Shown here in pieces: positions 18,365 through 27,217 of a stretch of 52,621 bases of DNA. A model generated the notes under the pieces. It made no database searches, had not been told where the DNA came from, and was given only the letters and a program-made list of their open reading frames with translations. The stretch comes from Bdellovibrionales bacterium (GTDB lineage Bacteria > Myxococcota > XYA12-FULL-58-9 > SYDY01), in assembly GCA_005801425.1 (NCBI GenBank), contig SYDY01000104.1:1-52621 (forward strand), in the 5' to 3' direction. Position 1 is the first letter of the stretch; each line of letters begins with the position of its first letter. The translations under genes and the position numbers were made by a program.

Positions 18365-19333
18365 ATGGAGACTGCATCACCCAAAGTCCACTTGCACGGC
18401 GCAGCCCATGCTCCCATTTCTGATCGCGGACGCGTTGTCGCTATCGGTGTTTTTGACGGCATGCACATTGGACATCAAGCACTTCTTCAACACGCGATCC
18501 ACACAGCATCTGTCCACAATCTAGATTCCTGTGCCTATACGTTCGATCCACATCCACTTGCGTTGTTGCGCCCTGACCATGCGCCAATCATGCTCGAGTC
18601 CATCTCAACACGCATTCAACGACTTACCAATTTAGGGATCACGACCGTTATCGTTGAACCCTTTACACAGAACCTAGCAAACACGTCGCCCGAAAATTTT
18701 GTACAACATATTTTGCATGAACAACTGCAAGCAAAACATATTGTTGTCGGCGATGGTTTTCGATTCGGAAACAAACAGCGAGGCGATCTTGCACTGCTTC
18801 GTTTGTGCGCCGAACAATACAACATTCACGTCCATGCGATTCATCATGCGATGATTGATCACGAAAAAGTATCGTCATCACGCATTCGACAAGCTTTGGC
18901 AAACGCAGATCTTTCTTTTGCACGCAAATTACTAGGGCGCTATCCTCGCATGCATGGCATTATCGTGCATGGAAGACATCAAGGTGCGCGCCTTGGGTTT
19001 CCAACAGCCAATTTAAAAACCGATGTGCCTGTTATTTTGCCGCGTGGCGTTTATGCCGCGCAGTGCCATGGCTCTTTTGGCACTCGAATTGCTGCAGTCA
19101 ATATCGGTTTTGCACCCACGCTTCATGATCATCGATTCCAAGTAGAAGCACATCTTCTCGATCATGAAAGCGGTTCTTTGTACGGCGAATCCATGTCCAT
19201 TGATTTCGCCCTTAAAATTCGCGACGAAATTTCTTTTCCAAACATTGAAGCACTCAAACATCAAATATCCACAGATATCGCATGTATTCGTCGTTTTTGG
19301 TCTAAGGAAATATCATGCAACGTTACGCTCTGA
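18365..19333 (+). CDS. ribF: Bifunctional riboflavin kinase / FAD synthetase
   Basis: RibF converts riboflavin to FMN and FMN to FAD. The N-terminal adenylyltransferase domain has VVAIGVFDGMHIGHQ (nucleotidyltransferase HxGH) and VGDGFRFGNKQRGD. The C-terminal kinase domain has HQGARLGFPTANL and PRGVYAA, followed by NIGFAPT. At 322 residues it has the usual length. I chose ATG 18365 because AGG lies 6 bases upstream. An in-frame ATG at 18347 lacks a Shine-Dalgarno. The 3' end overlaps aroE by 19 bases. FAD made here would serve the lpdA product encoded just upstream, though this may be coincidence. Confidence 0.94.
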   Translation: METASPKVHLHGAAHAPISDRGRVVAIGVFDGMHIGHQALLQHAIHTASVHNLDSCAYTFDPHPLALLRPDHAPIMLESISTRIQRLTNLGITTVIVEPFTQNLANTSPENFVQHILHEQLQAKHIVVGDGFRFGNKQRGDLALLRLCAEQYNIHVHAIHHAMIDHEKVSSSRIRQALANADLSFARKLLGRYPRMHGIIVHGRHQGARLGFPTANLKTDVPVILPRGVYAAQCHGSFGTRIAAVNIGFAPTLHDHRFQVEAHLLDHESGSLYGESMSIDFALKIRDEISFPNIEALKHQISTDIACIRRFWSKEISCNVTL

Positions 19334-20145
19334 TTGGCCATCCCATCGCACAATCTCCATCTCCTGCCATGCACAATGCTGCATTCAAACATTTAGGCAT
19401 TGATGCAATCTACGAACGATTTGAAGCCGATGAACATGCACTTTCAAAAGTTCAAACCTCTTTAGAAAATCCTATATGGTCGGGATTTAACGTCACAACA
19501 CCCATGAAAGAGCATGTTGCCACATTGGTCACGCTTGAGGGGCACGCTACGCGCGCCAAAGCCACAAACACGCTCTTTCGTCGCGATAACCGCTGGTTTG
19601 GCTACCTCACCGACGTAGAAGGCATCGTAGAGCCATTGCGAGCACGCCCTGTGCAGTCATCAGGTACAATGCTCATTATCGGTTCAGGCGGTGCCACACG
19701 TGCTGCAGCCCTTGCTGGTGAAATGCTTGGTCTCTCTGTCATTATTGCGGCACGCCGCCCCGAAGCCGCACATGCAATCATTCATACACTTAAATTAAAT
19801 GATGATTGTCATGCGGTTGCATTGGATGACACAACAGCAATGCACAGTGCATTGCAAACAGCTTCTGTTCTCGTGCAAGCAACCCCCGTAGGGCGCAACA
19901 ACGAGCGGCACGATATTCCCTGGCATGCGTTGCCACCTCATGCAATTGCCTTTGAAATGCTTTACGCCGCAAAACCCACGGCTTTTTTGGAAGATGCACA
20001 GCACCATGGATTGGCATGCGTCGAAGGATGGGAAATGCTTCTTGCACAAGGCGCTCGTGCTTTTGAGATTTGGACCCAGCGCAAAGCACCTATCGAGATC
20101 ATGCGCAAAGCGATGTTTGAAAACATGCATAACAAGATATTATGA
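19315..20145 (+). CDS. aroE: Shikimate 5-dehydrogenase
   Basis: This 276-residue NADPH enzyme reduces 3-dehydroshikimate in aromatic amino-acid synthesis. The shikimate-binding loop is GHPIAQSPSPAMHN. The catalytic Lys is in NVTTPMKEHV, and KATNTL and GYLTDVEG supply further substrate contacts. The NADP fold has IGSGGATRAA and the C-terminal motif is EGWEMLLAQGARAFEIW. The usual NTD is LTD in the GYLTD segment. AAGGA lies about 8 bases before the ATG inside the end of ribF. It ends only 2 bases from the convergent parB stop. Confidence 0.95.
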   Translation: MQRYALIGHPIAQSPSPAMHNAAFKHLGIDAIYERFEADEHALSKVQTSLENPIWSGFNVTTPMKEHVATLVTLEGHATRAKATNTLFRRDNRWFGYLTDVEGIVEPLRARPVQSSGTMLIIGSGGATRAAALAGEMLGLSVIIAARRPEAAHAIIHTLKLNDDCHAVALDDTTAMHSALQTASVLVQATPVGRNNERHDIPWHALPPHAIAFEMLYAAKPTAFLEDAQHHGLACVEGWEMLLAQGARAFEIWTQRKAPIEIMRKAMFENMHNKIL

Positions 20146-20147
20146 AA

Positions 20148-21029
20148 TCACAACCCGGCAAAACGGTCGAGCAAACTGTCCAGTGCATCTAAATTATCGA
20201 AATATATTTCGATATGTCCCCTTCCTTCGGCTTGTTTTAATTTAACCCGCGCTCCAAAAGTCTGTTGTAGATTTTCTTCAATTTCGCGTTCTGCGGGTGT
20301 TCTGCGCGGCGTTGCGTCGCCATTGCGCGGCACGGGAGGCTTGGCAAGCGCACGCGCCCGAGACTCCACTTCACGCACTGACATACCGCGCTCTGCCGCC
20401 TGTGTAGCCAACCGAACCATTACGTCAATATCGTGTATCATCAAAAGCGCACGTGCATGGCCTGCCGTAAGCTTTCCATCACGCATCATTGCTAAAATAG
20501 CGGGAGGCATCGCAAGCAACCGCAGCGCATTGGTAATGGCCACCCGACTACGGCCGACCGCGTGTGCAACTTGCTCATGGGTAAGCTTAAAATCGTCGAT
20601 CAAACGCTCAAAAGCTTGGGCTTCTTCCAGCGGATCCAAATCAGCCCGTTGGATATTTTCAATCAACGCAACCTGCAGTGCATTGGAGTCATCAAACTCA
20701 CGCACAACAACAGGAACCTCTTGAAGCCCCGCACGTCCGGCCGCACGCCATCGTCGCTCGCCTGCAACAATTTCGTAGTGAGTTCCTTGCTTTCGCACCA
20801 CAATTGGCTGAATCAACCCATGAACAGCGATGGACTGTGAAAGCTCTTCAAGTTGAGCCTCATCGAAATAACGCCGTGGTTGGGTCGCGCAAGGAATAAT
20901 TTTCTCAATGGGCAAGGTGCGAACCATGCTCACAGGAGCCTTTGCACTGTCCGGATCAGACATCAGGGCCGCAAGACCTCGCCCAAGAACACGTTTATTT
21001 TTTGGATCTTTTTCAGGATTGGCAGCCAT
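20148..21029 (-). CDS. parB: Chromosome-partitioning protein ParB
   Basis: ParB binds parS and, with CTP, slides and clusters to form the segregation complex. It has about 293 residues. The N-terminal RGLAALMSD is followed by the ParB/Srx nucleotide domain with QPRRYFDEAQLEEL, GLIQPIVVR and the GERRWRAA motif. A helix-turn-helix (LTHEQVAHAVGRSRVAITNALRLL) follows, then a linker and a C-terminal dimerisation segment. I chose ATG 21029 because a G-run lies 7 bases upstream; the frame is open to 21053. Two perfect parS sites occur nearby (22460 and 22503). parA is 20 bases upstream. Confidence 0.96.
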   Translation of the reverse strand: MAANPEKDPKNKRVLGRGLAALMSDPDSAKAPVSMVRTLPIEKIIPCATQPRRYFDEAQLEELSQSIAVHGLIQPIVVRKQGTHYEIVAGERRWRAAGRAGLQEVPVVVREFDDSNALQVALIENIQRADLDPLEEAQAFERLIDDFKLTHEQVAHAVGRSRVAITNALRLLAMPPAILAMMRDGKLTAGHARALLMIHDIDVMVRLATQAAERGMSVREVESRARALAKPPVPRNGDATPRRTPAEREIEENLQQTFGARVKLKQAEGRGHIEIYFDNLDALDSLLDRFAGL

Positions 21030-21049
21030 AATCATTCCCCCCAAGTCCC

Positions 21050-21829
21050 TCATGCAGCCGCTAACGTTTCATCGGCAGCAAGAAATTCCCTGGCAAACTC
21101 CAGGTAGCTCTGGCATCCACGTGATGCGATATCGTACAGCACAATGGGTTTCCCAAAACTTGGCGCTTCGGAAAGCCTAACGTTGCGTGGGATCATCACG
21201 GTAAAAACACGATCCCCAAACATTTTCCGCACGTCTTCTGCGACCTGCCGTGCCAAATTATTACGACTGTCGTACATCGTGAGCAAAATTCCACCGAGAC
21301 GCAAGTCAGGATTGGGGCCCGCTTTCACCATCTCCATCGTCCGCGTGAGCTGCGTCAAACCTTCTAACGCGTAGTATTCACACTGCATCGGGATCACAAC
21401 GTAATCCGCTGCCGTAAGTGCATTTAAAGTTAAAAGCCCCAGCGAAGGGGGACAATCCAATACAATAAAATCGAAATGGTCTTGTTGCGCTTTCAACGCC
21501 TCACGCAAAAGAGAAAACCTATCCTCTTCGGCCACCAGTTCTATTTCCGCGCCGTACAAATCAGCGCCAGAGGCCAAAACACTCAAAAAAGGCAAACTTG
21601 TGGGCTTAATCAATTCCTCTACGGTGCGATCACCTATCAGGGTCGCGTAAACACTATTTTCAAGCGCTTGTGCCCCAACCCCCACACCACTTGAGGCGTT
21701 GGCCTGGGGATCCAAATCAACCAACAACACGCGCTTTTCCGCTACAGCAAGGGAGGCCGCCAAGTTAACAGCTGTGGTTGTTTTGCCCACGCCGCCTTTT
21801 TGATTGGCCACGGCGACAACTCTCGCCAT
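21050..21829 (-). CDS. parA: Chromosome-partitioning ATPase ParA (Soj)
   Basis: This 259-residue deviant-Walker ATPase powers segregation of ParB-parS complexes. The deviant Walker A KGGVGKTT is at residues 11-18, [12 protein letters not shown] carries the A' motif, and VLDCPPSLG is the Walker B region. It lacks an N-terminal helix-turn-helix, as is typical of chromosomal ParA. AAGGAG precedes the ATG with good spacing. It lies in the order mnmG-rsmG-parA-parB, a common origin-proximal arrangement. Confidence 0.97.
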   Translation of the reverse strand: MARVVAVANQKGGVGKTTTAVNLAASLAVAEKRVLLVDLDPQANASSGVGVGAQALENSVYATLIGDRTVEELIKPTSLPFLSVLASGADLYGAEIELVAEEDRFSLLREALKAQQDHFDFIVLDCPPSLGLLTLNALTAADYVVIPMQCEYYALEGLTQLTRTMEMVKAGPNPDLRLGGILLTMYDSRNNLARQVAEDVRKMFGDRVFTVMIPRNVRLSEAPSFGKPIVLYDIASRGCQSYLEFAREFLAADETLAAA

Positions 21830-21855
21830 GATTTGCTCCTTCGTTCATTCAAAAG

Positions 21856-22476
21856 TTAGGTAAGCTTTTCAACCACCCTCGTCCAGAGTGCAAGGGTTCT
21901 TTTTCGTCCCGCCAAAATGTATGGACGAAACTCAGGATCCAGGGGCAAGGGTGCCTCAAGATCAGATCGATATGCAATTAATTTTCCCCGCTCTTCAAGC
22001 CAAGCAAGACATTGCGCAAGGCCTGCAGTATCGGAAAATACTGCCCGCGTTACGGCTGTCGTAAAGAGATCGCCAACAACCTTTGCAACATCGCCTTCAA
22101 GGACCCGTACGTTGCTAAGGCCTATATCCGCCACTGCTTTACGTAAAAAAGAACACCGTCGCCGACGCAGCTCTAAAAGTGTCACGCGTACGTCAGGTCG
22201 ATAAATGGCCAAAGGTATGCCAGGATACCCACCCCCTGAACCAATATCCAGCAAACGATCTCCGAAAAGGTCGGGTGCCGCGGTCAGGCTATCCGCGTAA
22301 TGCAAAATAGCCGCATCAATGTCGGTGTCAATGGATGTAAGATTCGTGCGCTCATTCCACACATGAACCATCTGCCAGTGTTGCCACATACGCTGGACTT
22401 GCAACGCTCTAAGCTGAATGCCCCACGGTTCTACAATGTCACGCAACGCTTTTTCAAAATGTTTCACGTGGAACAT
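21856..22476 (-). CDS. rsmG: 16S rRNA (guanine-527-N7) methyltransferase RsmG
   Basis: RsmG is a 206-residue SAM-dependent enzyme that methylates G527 of 16S rRNA. The SAM site is LLDIGSGGGYPGIPLA, followed by VTLLELRRRRCSFLR and VTRAVFS. Its first six residues, MFHVKH, are encoded by a parS site (22460-22475), and its start overlaps the end of mnmG by 13 bases. The N-terminal peptide is therefore constrained by the centromere sequence. It is 26 bases upstream of parA. Confidence 0.96.
   Translation of the reverse strand: MFHVKHFEKALRDIVEPWGIQLRALQVQRMWQHWQMVHVWNERTNLTSIDTDIDAAILHYADSLTAAPDLFGDRLLDIGSGGGYPGIPLAIYRPDVRVTLLELRRRRCSFLRKAVADIGLSNVRVLEGDVAKVVGDLFTTAVTRAVFSDTAGLAQCLAWLEERGKLIAYRSDLEAPLPLDPEFRPYILAGRKRTLALWTRVVEKLT
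22460..22475. promoter_or_regulatory. parS centromere site 1
   Basis: TGTTTCACGTGGAACA is a perfect match to the bacterial parS consensus TGTTNCACGTGAAACA read on the other strand. It contains the mnmG stop codon and all but one base of the first six rsmG codons. With parB and parA 1.5-2.5 kb away it should be a genuine ParB-binding site. Confidence 0.96.
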
Positions 22477-24347
22477 TCCTTCAATTCTGGGATACCTTCT
22501 GATGTTTCACGTGAAACAACCCGATGGGCCAAAACTCGAAGCAAAGCCAAAGAAGTCGGTGTTACCCCTGGGATCCGAGAAGCTTGCCCCAATGTGATCG
22601 GCTGAACTGCCAGAAGCTTGCTTCGTACTTCATTCGATAACCCATTCATTGCCAAATAATCCAAAGCGTCAGGCAATCTATAATTGTCGAGCTCAGACAT
22701 TCGCACAATTTCCCGCGCTTCTCGCTCAATATAGCCAGCATACTTCACCGACTCTTCCACCACGAGAGCTATTTCGTCATCAATTCCATCGAATAAATGC
22801 CCAAGTGTGATCTCAGGACGACGCAACAGAGATTCCAAGGTTGAGCCTGGAACCATACGACCTGTGAGGCCAAGACGTGCAAGCATGGCGGGATCCGCAC
22901 GCTGCATGCTGAGTCTATCTTTTAATTCAACACGGGCAGTGTCGCGCATCGATGCTCGTGCTATGCGATCTTCAGGCAATAAGCCCCAGGCCATAGCGTG
23001 GCGCCACAACCTCTCCTCTGCATTACTTTCGCGAAGGATCAGGCGATACTCAGCCCGCGATGTAAATAAGCGATAGGGTTCATCAACCCCCTTCGTGACA
23101 AGATCATCAATCAACACGCCAATATATGCTTCATGTCGCCCTAGGATCGCAGGGCTGTCCCCTGCCATCCAACGAACAGCATTAAGACCCGCCATCAAAC
23201 CCTGACCTGCTGCTTCTTCGTATCCGCTTGTTCCGTTGATCTGACCCGCAAGAAACAGGCCAGGCAAAACTTTGGTCATCAACGACGGTAAGAGTTGTGT
23301 TGGAGGTGCGTAATCGTATTCGACTGCATAGCCATATTCGAGGATCCGAACATCTTCCAATCCAACAATACTATGCAAGAATCGGTCTTGAACATCTTTG
23401 GGGAGACTGGTGGAAATTCCATTGGGATACACACGTTCGGTATCAAGGCCCTCAGGCTCAAGAAAAATCTGATGCCTCTTTCGATCCGCAAATCGAACCA
23501 CTTTGTCTTCTAGCGATGGGCAGTAGCGAGGACCCGTGCCCTCAATAATTCCACGATACAAAGGTGAGCGATCTAAATTTTCACGCACAATGGCGTCGGT
23601 CTTTTCGTTGGTATACGTGAGAAAACACTGGATTTGCGGTAAATCATTCCTCACAGGATCAAAAGAAAAGCATGGCCTAGGTATATCACCCGACTGCGGC
23701 TCTAAAGCATCCCAATGAATACTCGCTGTATCCAATCGTGGCGTAGTTCCTGTTTTAAAACGTCCAAGCGTAAGTCCTATTTCACGCAAAGACGTCGAAA
23801 GCCCCTTTGCCGCTGCATCCCCTACACGGCCACCTTCGAATGTCTCATCGCCTACAAAGCATTTGCCCGATAAAAACGTGCCTGTTGTTAGAATAACGGC
23901 GCCTGCAAATACAGATCCTACAGAAGCACCGCGAACACCTACCAAACGACCATTTTCAACGAGCAGTGCCAGCACTTCATCTTCAACAATGGTAATATTC
24001 GTACACGATTCGATTTCTTCGCGAACAAATTGCCGATACCGTGACGAGTCGGCCTGTGCACGACTGGATCGCACCGCCGGGCCACGACTTGCATTAAGCC
24101 TGCGAAATTGGATCCCCGTTGCATCAATGGCACGTGCCATGAGCCCGCCGAGCGCATCGATCTCACGAACGACATGCCCTTTGGCAACCCCGCCGATGGC
24201 GGGATTGCAGCTCATATGCGCAATACGATCCCGGCGCAGGGTAAACATTGCCACTTTGGCCCCAAGCCGCGCCGCCGCATACGCTGCTTCGCAACCCGCG
24301 TGCCCTCCCCCAACCACAATCACATCTGCTTGCACGACTGTTCTCAC
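22464..24347 (-). CDS. mnmG: tRNA uridine-34 carboxymethylaminomethyl modification enzyme MnmG (GidA)
   Basis: With MnmE, this FAD enzyme modifies the wobble uridine of several tRNAs. It has about 627 residues. The N-terminal FAD site is VIVVGGGHAGCEAAYAAARLG. CNPAIGG and the family signature GPRYCPSLEDKVVRF are present, followed by GLFLAGQINGTSGYEEAAGQG. The C-terminal helical domain contains the NYRLPDALDY segment. The start is uncertain: GTG 24347 forms GTGA with the mnmE stop, GTG 24335 gives the most family-like N-terminus, and TTG 24359 is the longest. The 3' end contains one parS and terminates inside another. Confidence 0.96.
   Translation of the reverse strand: MRTVVQADVIVVGGGHAGCEAAYAAARLGAKVAMFTLRRDRIAHMSCNPAIGGVAKGHVVREIDALGGLMARAIDATGIQFRRLNASRGPAVRSSRAQADSSRYRQFVREEIESCTNITIVEDEVLALLVENGRLVGVRGASVGSVFAGAVILTTGTFLSGKCFVGDETFEGGRVGDAAAKGLSTSLREIGLTLGRFKTGTTPRLDTASIHWDALEPQSGDIPRPCFSFDPVRNDLPQIQCFLTYTNEKTDAIVRENLDRSPLYRGIIEGTGPRYCPSLEDKVVRFADRKRHQIFLEPEGLDTERVYPNGISTSLPKDVQDRFLHSIVGLEDVRILEYGYAVEYDYAPPTQLLPSLMTKVLPGLFLAGQINGTSGYEEAAGQGLMAGLNAVRWMAGDSPAILGRHEAYIGVLIDDLVTKGVDEPYRLFTSRAEYRLILRESNAEERLWRHAMAWGLLPEDRIARASMRDTARVELKDRLSMQRADPAMLARLGLTGRMVPGSTLESLLRRPEITLGHLFDGIDDEIALVVEESVKYAGYIEREAREIVRMSELDNYRLPDALDYLAMNGLSNEVRSKLLAVQPITLGQASRIPGVTPTSLALLRVLAHRVVSRETSEGIPELKECST
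22503..22518. promoter_or_regulatory. parS centromere site 2 (perfect palindrome)
   Basis: TGTTTCACGTGAAACA is a fully symmetric parS located 43 bp (centre to centre) from site 1. It is inside the 3' part of mnmG, where it encodes the VSRET residues near the C-terminus. The pair gives ParB two loading sites about 12.6 kb from the origin array. Confidence 0.96.
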
Positions 24348-25699
24348 TTCCCGATACAAAATTCGGAAAAAATCCCCTCAAATATCGACATTTCCACATC
24401 GCGCCCGAGGATGCTCCCCAGTGCATGCAGGGCTTCTTCCAAATCACGTGCCATCATATCCAGTGGCAAAGACTCCGAAGCCAACACTTGTAACACATGA
24501 ACATGAGCATGTTTTATGAGACCAAAATGCCGGCGACGCAGATGGGGGGTATCATCACAAATTCGCAACTGGTCCATGGATGACGTCATAAGTTCATCGA
24601 TACCATCACCATTTAAGCCAGAAATGACGCCTGCCCATGACAAACCTCGCTCATATGCGCACTTTTTAAGTCGTTCAGCGCACTCGAGATCTGCCAAATC
24701 AGCCTTACCCATAACAACGGCAAGCGGTGCCTGTTTCCAAATACCATCCGGCCAGATCGGTTCCTGTGGATCGATGATCCAAAAAGCAACATCCGATTCA
24801 AGTGCGCGAGCCAAGCTCATTTCAATCCCACGGGATTCAAGTGCCTCGGCATCATCACGGATCCCCGCAGTGTCCCATACAGAAAAAAGTGTCCCCGCGA
24901 TCTCAAGCGTGATCTCGACAGGATCACGTGTTGTGCCAGGAATAGCATCGACCAAAACGCGCTCAGATCCCGCCAAACGGTTCAAAAGCGTTGATTTGCC
25001 CACATTGGGCGCGCCACACAGCGCAACACGAAATGCACCTGATAGTGCCGGTCGTCCCGCTGCCAGCAAAGCGCTTAGAACATCCGCAACGTCAGACAAA
25101 ACCTGCCAATGTGCTTCTGTGGCACCATCCCCCGTAGGATAATCAGGAAAGTCCAAAGCAGCACGCCAGTCGATCAGAACAGACTCAAGGCGAGCGAGAA
25201 GATCTCCAATCCTTTTCGAGAGCGCACCCCGTACATTGGCCGCAGCCGATAACGCCTGTGATGTGGAACCCGCACTGATCAAATCTGCAATCGCTTCCGC
25301 CTGGGCCACGTTCATGCGGCCATTTAAAACAGCCCGCAAACTGAATTCACCAGGACCTGCCTGCCTCGCACCAAGTGCACAACTGCGTTCTAAAACCTGA
25401 TGCACCACAGGCTCTGATCCATGAATATGGAACTCGACTACATCCTCCCCCGTAAACGAATTAGGAGCACGCATGAGCACAACCAGGGCGTCATCCAGAA
25501 CACGCCCTTCCCCATTCAAAATAGCCCGCCTGAGCATTTTGTGGGTGGGCATCTCAGCCTCAAACCCCATTCCTGTCATTTCACGAACGATAGTCTGAGC
25601 CAAAGACCCTGAAAGCCTTAAAACAGCCACAGGAGCCGCCCCACGGGCAGTGACGACCGAAACAATGGTATCTGCAAATGATTCGATATTGGAACGCAT
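24344..25699 (-). CDS. mnmE: tRNA modification GTPase MnmE (TrmE)
   Basis: This is the GTPase partner of MnmG. It has an N-terminal tetrahydrofolate-binding domain, a helical domain and an inserted G domain. The P-loop is GAPNVGKST, followed by IPGTTRD and DTAGIRD. The protein ends in the catalytic FCIGK. The G4 motif, normally NKxD, reads GKAD here (VVMGKADL), which is unusual. I favour ATG 25699 because the conserved DTIVSVV segment then starts near residue 10. TTG 25726 and GTG 25720 are alternatives. None has a good Shine-Dalgarno. About 95 bases separate it from lgt. Confidence 0.94.
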   Translation of the reverse strand: MRSNIESFADTIVSVVTARGAAPVAVLRLSGSLAQTIVREMTGMGFEAEMPTHKMLRRAILNGEGRVLDDALVVLMRAPNSFTGEDVVEFHIHGSEPVVHQVLERSCALGARQAGPGEFSLRAVLNGRMNVAQAEAIADLISAGSTSQALSAAANVRGALSKRIGDLLARLESVLIDWRAALDFPDYPTGDGATEAHWQVLSDVADVLSALLAAGRPALSGAFRVALCGAPNVGKSTLLNRLAGSERVLVDAIPGTTRDPVEITLEIAGTLFSVWDTAGIRDDAEALESRGIEMSLARALESDVAFWIIDPQEPIWPDGIWKQAPLAVVMGKADLADLECAERLKKCAYERGLSWAGVISGLNGDGIDELMTSSMDQLRICDDTPHLRRRHFGLIKHAHVHVLQVLASESLPLDMMARDLEEALHALGSILGRDVEMSIFEGIFSEFCIGK

Positions 25700-25794
25700 A
25701 GGAGGCTGGAGGGATAGCACAATCAAATGCCAGCCGTCACCCCAAGGGCTCGAACAACAAATAATCTGTGGGTTAAGAGCACACCCAAAACGGG

Positions 25795-26622
25795 TTAAAG
25801 CGCCTGAAGTGCAACCACGCGTTTTTTGAAATAGAAATAAAGGCCAATCGCCGCCAACGCGACAACAATCGAAATATACTGCGAGGTTGATAAGACATAA
25901 ACGCCACGCTCTTTGTCGCCACGAAAAACCTCAATGCATGAGCGCATCACCGGATAAATCGCGATCCAAAGCAAAAACAAATGGCCATGAAAACGTTTGC
26001 GATGACGAAATGCCACAAGCCCCGCAAAAAGCATAAATTCTGCCGCGGCTTCATACAATTGCGTTGGATGAACCGTTAAAAGTGCATCGCCATAGGAAAC
26101 CAAGCCATCTGCAACATGCGACTGATGGACCATCGACCCTTCAGGAAAGACGATGCCCCATGGTAATTTTGTCGGTTTCCCAAAACAACAGCCTGCCGCC
26201 AAACATCCCAAACGGCCCACAGCATGCGCAAATGCCATATTAGGGACGAGGATATCGAGGACTTTAAAAGAGGAAAGATTGTGCTTACGACAAAACCACA
26301 AAATAAATGCCACGGCCCCGATAAAGCCGCCATACCACACCAAACCGCCACGCCATATTTTTAAAATTTCGAGCGGCTGCTCCGCGTAATATCCAGCTTT
26401 CGTAAAAATAAATAAAATACGTCCGCCAAGCAAACCAAACAAAAGTACGTAAAATGAGAGATCGACAATTAGTTCGCCATCTTCTCCTTCGCGCTCTGCT
26501 TCTCTGCGCGTGAGTGACATCGCGCCCAAAAATCCAAGCGCAATCATCAAACCGTAGGTGTGCAAAGATAACGGTTCTTGCAACAATCCAAAAAAATCTG
26601 TCTGGAAAAGTACAGGATGCAT
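25795..26622 (-). CDS. lgt: Phosphatidylglycerol-prolipoprotein diacylglyceryl transferase
   Basis: Lgt attaches diacylglycerol to the lipobox cysteine of prolipoproteins in the inner membrane. It has 275 residues with about seven transmembrane helices. Family motifs are the N-terminal LHTYGLMIALGF, the central RGGLVWYGGFIGA, the signature HAVGRLGCLAAGCCFGKPT and the late VHPTQLYEA. Its start is 9 bases after the lspA stop, so the two lipoprotein-maturation steps are co-transcribed. Lipoprotein candidates in the window include the genes at 44.6 and 48.5 kb. Confidence 0.96.
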   Translation of the reverse strand: MHPVLFQTDFFGLLQEPLSLHTYGLMIALGFLGAMSLTRREAEREGEDGELIVDLSFYVLLFGLLGGRILFIFTKAGYYAEQPLEILKIWRGGLVWYGGFIGAVAFILWFCRKHNLSSFKVLDILVPNMAFAHAVGRLGCLAAGCCFGKPTKLPWGIVFPEGSMVHQSHVADGLVSYGDALLTVHPTQLYEAAAEFMLFAGLVAFRHRKRFHGHLFLLWIAIYPVMRSCIEVFRGDKERGVYVLSTSQYISIVVALAAIGLYFYFKKRVVALQAL

Positions 26623-26631
26623 TGAGAAATC

Positions 26632-27216
26632 CTACCTGCGTGTCGACTCTGGCCGACTTAAAAATAAATCCAATGCCATAAACACAACACCCACGGTAAT
26701 CGCCGAATCCGCGATATTGAATGTTGGCCAACTAAAAGCATCTCGCCAATGCCAATGGATAAAATCAATGACGTAGCCAAGACGCACGCGATCAATAAAA
26801 TTGCCGATTGCTCCACCAAAAACCAACGCAAGCGCTGTTCGCAAAAGCGTCTGGTACCTGCTTGTGCTGTAAAAATAAAATAAAATAAAAACCATCGCTG
26901 CAACAGTCACAACGATAAAAAATGGCGTACGTAAACGGCTTTTCGTTTGCGAAAGAAATCCCCAAGCCGCGCCGGGATTTTCGACATAGCGATATTCCCA
27001 AACATCGCGCACGACCTCCACAGCACGCCTTGAGTCTGGGTGACGTGTTGAAGTAAAGCGTGACACTTTATCCGCAAACGAAAGAGGAACACCTGAAGTA
27101 GATGGCTCAAACGTGTTCGTTAAATGTTCAAGCGCCTTCCATTTGGATATTTGATCCCCCACGAGAACCAAAAACGCCACCAATGCAAACCCTTTAAACC
27201 GCGACCATTCTGGCAT
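26632..27216 (-). CDS. lspA: Lipoprotein signal peptidase (signal peptidase II) with extended periplasmic loop
   Basis: LspA cleaves signal peptides of diacylated prolipoproteins. It has 194 residues with four transmembrane helices. D21 in GDQISKW, N80 in ENPGAAWGF, the catalytic aspartates D142 (GNFIDR) and D170 (FNIADSA) are all visible. About 55 residues separate GDQISK from NPGAAW, some 30 more than in E. coli LspA. This adds a soluble loop rich in Ser, Arg and Asp after the first helix. The start lies 1 base after the ileS stop. Confidence 0.95.
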   Translation of the reverse strand: MPEWSRFKGFALVAFLVLVGDQISKWKALEHLTNTFEPSTSGVPLSFADKVSRFTSTRHPDSRRAVEVVRDVWEYRYVENPGAAWGFLSQTKSRLRTPFFIVVTVAAMVFILFYFYSTSRYQTLLRTALALVFGGAIGNFIDRVRLGYVIDFIHWHWRDAFSWPTFNIADSAITVGVVFMALDLFLSRPESTRR

Positions 27217-27217
27217 G

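Noticed and set aside
23863-24519. A 218-residue plus-strand frame opposite mnmG/mnmE.
   Set aside because: It is an antisense shadow of the conserved FAD-binding region, with low-complexity Ser/Thr/Ala/Pro composition.
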